From Parahaliea maris (GTDB lineage Bacteria; Pseudomonadota; Gammaproteobacteria; Pseudomonadales; Halieaceae), in assembly GCF_008064665.1 (NCBI RefSeq), contig NZ_VRZA01000001.1, positions 950,170 to 1,014,169 on the forward strand: a stretch of 64,000 bases of DNA. The letters are read 5' to 3'. Each line of letters begins with the position of its first letter. Position 1 is the stretch's first letter. This document shows positions 61,140-64,000 of this stretch, piece by piece. A program made the position numbers and the translations under genes. The notes below the pieces were generated by a model. The model made no database searches. It was not told the origin of the DNA and worked only from the letters and a program-made list of their open reading frames with translations.

Positions 61140-63530
61140 CTAGTGGTGCCGGCGCAGGCCGGTTTTGCTCTTGCGGCCGCCCTGGTTTTTACTCTTGTTC
61201 TGGCGCTTGCCGGGGGCCTTACCCTGCCGGCCGCCATTCGCACCATCGCCACCCTTGCGTTTGCCCGAGGCCTTGCGCACCGGCTTGGGTTTGGGCGCCT
61301 TGTTCTTCGGCGGCTTGTTGTCGATGAGTTCGAGGTCGATTTTCTTGTCGTCGAGGTCGACCCGGGCCACCCGCACCTCCACCCGGCTGCCGAGTTTGTA
61401 CACCCGGCCACTGCGCTCACCCACCAGGCGCTGCTTGGCGTTGTCGTACTGGTAGTAGTCCCCGGGCAGGGCGGTCACGTGGACCAGGCCCTCGATGTAG
61501 AGGTCATCCAGCTCGACGAACAGGCCGAAACTGGTGACGGCGGCCACTGCGCCCTCGAAGGTATCGCCCACGTGCTCCTGCAGGTACTCGCACTTGAGCC
61601 AGGCCTGGACGTCACGGGTGGCGTCATCGGCGCGGCGCTCGGTCATGGAGATGTGCTCGCCATGCACTGCCATGATGTGCTCGTCGTAGGGGAAGATCTT
61701 TTTCGCGGGGATGGGCTCGGCCCCTTTCACCCGTTCTACCAACTTGGTTTTGACCTTGGAGCGCACGATGTGACGGATGCCCCGGTGCACCAGCAGGTCA
61801 GCGTAGCGGCGAATGGGCGAGGTAAAGTGGGTGTAAGCCGGGTAGTGCAGGCCGAAGTGACCCTCGTTCTCCGGCTGGTAAACCGCCTGGCTCAGGGAGC
61901 GCAGCATCATGGTCTGGATGACGTTGGCGTCGTCCCGTTCTGCCACCTGACTCAGCAAGTCCTGGTAGTGCTCCGGGGTGGGCTTGTCGCCCCCGCGCAG
62001 TTCCAGGCCCAACTCGCCCAGGAAAGCACGCAGGTTCTCCAGCTTTTCCGCCGTCGGCCCCTGGTGCACCCGGTACAGCATGGGCAGGTCGGACTCCTCG
62101 AAAAAGCGCGCGGCCGCGACGTTGGCGCACAGCATGCACTCCTCGATCAACTTGTGAGCGTCGTTGCGCTGAACCGGCACGATGGCGTCGATCTTGCGCT
62201 GCTCGTCGAAGATGATCCGGGTCTCAACCGTTTCAAAGTCGATGGCGCCGCGCTCGTCGCGGGCCGCCCGCAGCACCTTATACAGGCTGTGCAGACGCAG
62301 CAGGTCGGGCACCACCTTGCCGTCCACATCCGGGTGCCAGCCCTCCTCCAGTACTTCGCCCACCTGGTTATAGGTGAGGCGGGCATGGGAGTGGATCACC
62401 GCCTCAAAGAAGCGGAAGCGCTTGAGGTTGCCGGAGCGGCTGAGCTCCATCTCGCAGACCATGGCCAGCCGGTCCACCCGGGGTTTCAGGGAGCACAGGC
62501 CGTTGGACAGGGCCTCGGGCAACATGGGCACGACCCTCTCGGGGAAGTAGACGGAGTTGCCGCGATTGGCGGCCTCCTCGTCCAGGGCCATCCCCGGGCG
62601 CACGTAGTGGGACACATCGGCAATGGCCACCCACAGGCGCCAGCCGCCGATCCGCTTCTCGCAGTAGACCGCGTCGTCGAAATCTTTGGCGTCCTCGCCA
62701 TCGATAGTGACAAAGGCTTTTTTGCGCAGGTCGACACGGAGCTGCTTGTCGGCCTCCAGGGGCTCCGCCTCCAGCGAACCGGCCTCCCGCAACACGGCGT
62801 CAGGCCATTCATAGGGAATGCCGTGGGAGCGGATGGCGATATCGATTTCCAGGCCGGGGTCCATGTGGTCCCCCAGCACCTCGACAATGGTGCCCTTGGC
62901 ATTGAGCTTGCGGGTCGGGTAGTCGGTGATGCGGGCGGTGACGATCTGCCCGGACTTCGCACCGCCCTTCTCCGCCGGCGGAATCAGGATGTGGTTCTGG
63001 ATACGGGCGTTGTCGGGAATCACGCTGCCGATGCCGCTCTCCTCCTGGTAGCGGCCGACGATGGTCCGGTTGCCCCGGTCCAGCACTTCCACCACCTTGC
63101 CCTCAGCGCGGCCGCGGTTGTCGGTACCGGTAATGAGCACCAGCACCTCGTCGCCATCAAACACAAACTGCATCTGGCGGGCGCTGAGGTAGATGTCGTC
63201 TTCGTCACCGAGGGGCATGGCGAAGCCGTAGCCGTCCCGGTGCCCCTGCACCCGGCAGTGAATCAGGTGCAGCTTGTCGATCGGGGCGTAGGCGCCGCGG
63301 CGGTTGATCATCAACTGGCCGTCGCGCTCCATGGCGCGCAGGCGCTTGCGCAGGGCGTCCAGGTCGCGTTCATCGTGCAGACCCAGGCGGTCGCCGAGCT
63401 GTTCGCGGTTCAGTGGCTGGTCTACGTCGGAGAGAAGCTGGAGGATGACTTCGCGGCTGGGAATGGGGTTTTCGTATTGCCGGGCCTCGCGCTCGGCATG
63501 GGGGTCGGCAATCTTGCCTTTTTTGGCCAT
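61140..63530 (-). CDS. rnr: Ribonuclease R
   Basis: A 796-residue 3'-5' exoribonuclease for structured RNA. It has an N-terminal helix-turn-helix (about 25-90), cold-shock domains, an RNB catalytic domain with DGEDAKDFDDAVYCEK carrying the metal aspartates, and HYAYTHFTSPIRRY-like segment LHYPAYTHFTSPIRRYADLL. An S1 domain follows (GDTFEGAVAAVTSFGLFVEL), then a Lys/Arg/Gly-rich tail. The length is normal (about 800). The start MAKKGKIADPHAEREARQYE is followed by the conserved NPIPSRE. A TATACT near 63586 on the minus strand may be its -10. Confidence 0.97.
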   Translation of the reverse strand: MAKKGKIADPHAEREARQYENPIPSREVILQLLSDVDQPLNREQLGDRLGLHDERDLDALRKRLRAMERDGQLMINRRGAYAPIDKLHLIHCRVQGHRDGYGFAMPLGDEDDIYLSARQMQFVFDGDEVLVLITGTDNRGRAEGKVVEVLDRGNRTIVGRYQEESGIGSVIPDNARIQNHILIPPAEKGGAKSGQIVTARITDYPTRKLNAKGTIVEVLGDHMDPGLEIDIAIRSHGIPYEWPDAVLREAGSLEAEPLEADKQLRVDLRKKAFVTIDGEDAKDFDDAVYCEKRIGGWRLWVAIADVSHYVRPGMALDEEAANRGNSVYFPERVVPMLPEALSNGLCSLKPRVDRLAMVCEMELSRSGNLKRFRFFEAVIHSHARLTYNQVGEVLEEGWHPDVDGKVVPDLLRLHSLYKVLRAARDERGAIDFETVETRIIFDEQRKIDAIVPVQRNDAHKLIEECMLCANVAAARFFEESDLPMLYRVHQGPTAEKLENLRAFLGELGLELRGGDKPTPEHYQDLLSQVAERDDANVIQTMMLRSLSQAVYQPENEGHFGLHYPAYTHFTSPIRRYADLLVHRGIRHIVRSKVKTKLVERVKGAEPIPAKKIFPYDEHIMAVHGEHISMTERRADDATRDVQAWLKCEYLQEHVGDTFEGAVAAVTSFGLFVELDDLYIEGLVHVTALPGDYYQYDNAKQRLVGERSGRVYKLGSRVEVRVARVDLDDKKIDLELIDNKPPKNKAPKPKPVRKASGKRKGGDGANGGRQGKAPGKRQNKSKNQGGRKSKTGLRRHH

Positions 63531-63598
63531 AGAAAAGGGGCCTTCCTTGTTGAATTTCCGTTTCGTGAATTTTTTGCTGCGAACAGTATACGCGAGTA

Positions 63599-63627
63599 TT
63601 GACAGCCGCGCGCGGGAAAAGTAAAGT
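63599..63627 (+). promoter_or_regulatory. Promoter of tRNA-Leu
   Basis: TTGACA at 63599-63604 and TAAAGT at 63622-63627 with a 17-base spacer. A start near 63634 would give a roughly 32-base leader before the tRNA. Confidence 0.65.
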
Positions 63628-63665
63628 GCGCGCCCTCAGGTGATGAGCAGTGTACATCACCTTTT

Positions 63666-63752
63666 GCCCAGGTGGTGAAATTGGTAGACACGCTAGCTTC
63701 AGGTGCTAGTGCTCGCAAGGGCGTGGAGGTTCAAGTCCTCTCCTGGGCACCA
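63666..63752 (+). tRNA. tRNA-Leu (anticodon CAG)
   Basis: An 87-base class II tRNA including encoded CCA. The acceptor stem is GCCCAGG/CCTGGGC. The D-loop has GGTAGACA, and the anticodon stem-loop is CTAGC-TTCAGGT-GCTAG, giving CAG for Leu CTG codons. A long variable arm (TGCTCGCAAGGGCGT) and the T-loop GGTTCAAGTCC are present. It is followed by a strong terminator. Confidence 0.97.
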
Positions 63753-63912
63753 ATTCAATGAAGGCCAGTCGATTGACTGGCCTTTTTTGTTTCGCCAGGT
63801 CGGACTCCCGGCCGCGCAGCACAGCTGCACGGCACGAACCCACACTCAAAGCTGCGCTTTGAAGGCGTGTGGAACCGCCCTCTCCTGGGCACCAATTCAA
63901 TGAAGGCCAGTC
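63737..63912 (+). repeat. 34-base direct repeat of the tRNA-Leu 3' end
   Basis: The last 16 bases of the tRNA plus 18 downstream bases (63737-63770) recur exactly at 63879-63912, 142 bases on. The second copy retains CTCTCCTGGGCACCA and the left terminator arm but no complete tRNA. This looks like a partial tRNA duplication or an att-type scar. The bases between contain a small CTTTGAAG-type palindrome but no gene. Confidence 0.8.
63761..63788 (+). terminator. Rho-independent terminator of tRNA-Leu
   Basis: AAGGCCAGTC-GATT-GACTGGCCTT forms a perfect 10-bp stem and is followed by a T-run, 8 bases after the tRNA CCA. Confidence 0.9.
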
Positions 63913-63946
63913 ATTCGACTGGCCAGACTGCTGACAAAGTACCTTC

Positions 63947-63976
63947 AAAAGCCCTGGTCGTAAGACCGGGGCTTTT
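63947..63976. terminator. Stem-loop terminator after the repeat
   Basis: AAAAGCCCTGGTC-GTAA-GACCGGGGCTTTT gives an 11-13 bp stem with one mismatch, ending in T-rich sequence on the plus strand. It may belong to the decayed second tRNA unit or serve a gene beyond the window. Confidence 0.7.
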
Positions 63977-64000
63977 GTTTAATGGGGCTGTAATAACGAT

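Noticed and set aside
61143..63602. Plus-strand open frame of about 820 codons opposite rnr
   Set aside because: The minus strand encodes full-length RNase R with all motifs; the antisense product is low in Lys and Asn, repetitive in Val/Gly/His, and has no recognisable domain.
63706..63948. Small open frames across the tRNA and its repeat
   Set aside because: They overlap the tRNA and terminator; no RBS and no family.

Overview
The window comes from a high-GC, Gram-negative gammaproteobacterium. The conserved gene orders (glyA/nrdR/ribD/ribE/ribBA/ribH/nusB/thiL/pgpA/ribA, xseB-ispA, rpsF-rpsR-DUF2232-rplI-dnaB, rnr-rlmB) resemble those of Pseudomonas and marine Cellvibrionales-type lineages. 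The species is not determined; this placement is inferred from gene order and composition.

Layout. (1) 1-4.3 kb is an AT-richer surface-polysaccharide cluster: a methyltransferase (cut by the window edge), a Wzx-type flippase and two glycosyltransferases. (2) 4.4-13.8 kb is housekeeping: xseB-ispA, then on the minus strand the riboflavin/thiamine/nusB block, with a small duplicated DUF1640-like gene pair around an aspartic protease. (3) 13.9-18.4 kb is an accessory insert between nrdR and glyA: two toxin-antitoxin modules around a gamma-glutamyltransferase and a glycosyltransferase. (4) 18.4-24.6 kb holds glyA, ugd, a retropepsin-like/AspA-like gene pair and ettA. (5) 24.6-52.2 kb is a signalling and redox island. 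(6) 52.3-63.5 kb is housekeeping again: radA, a primosome-like gene pair, dnaB, the ribosomal-protein operon, rlmB and rnr. The window ends with a tRNA-Leu(CAG).

The island is the remarkable part. Nine minus-strand genes (47833 down to 31625) are packed with gaps of 0-17 bases or short overlaps. In order they encode a flavoprotein with cyclic-nucleotide-binding and 4Fe-4S domains, a di-heme b-type membrane protein, an inner-membrane decaheme cytochrome with an FHA-like cytoplasmic head, an HbpS-like lipoprotein, an outer-membrane beta-barrel, a decaheme cytochrome with LVIVD repeats, a pentaheme cytochrome, a PP2C phosphatase and a double-FHA membrane protein. The operon reads as an electron path from a cytoplasmic NAD(P)H/flavin/Fe-S module through the inner membrane to periplasm and outer membrane, translationally coupled to phospho-protein signalling genes.

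This operon is flanked on both sides by related genes: a membrane Ser/Thr kinase, a caspase-fold protein with Sel1-type repeats, and a lipoprotein alpha/beta-hydrolase. The left caspase has an intact His/Cys dyad. The right one has lost both catalytic residues (Trp and Ser instead) and looks like a pseudo-caspase. An autotransporter and a PilZ protein lie in the left flank.

Other points of note are a RibBA whose DHBP-synthase active-site residues are degenerate, absence of dxs next to ispA, a triple DnaT-domain protein overlapping a lambda-P-like loader beside dnaB, and hairpin repeats whose arms are perfectly self-complementary but differ from copy to copy.
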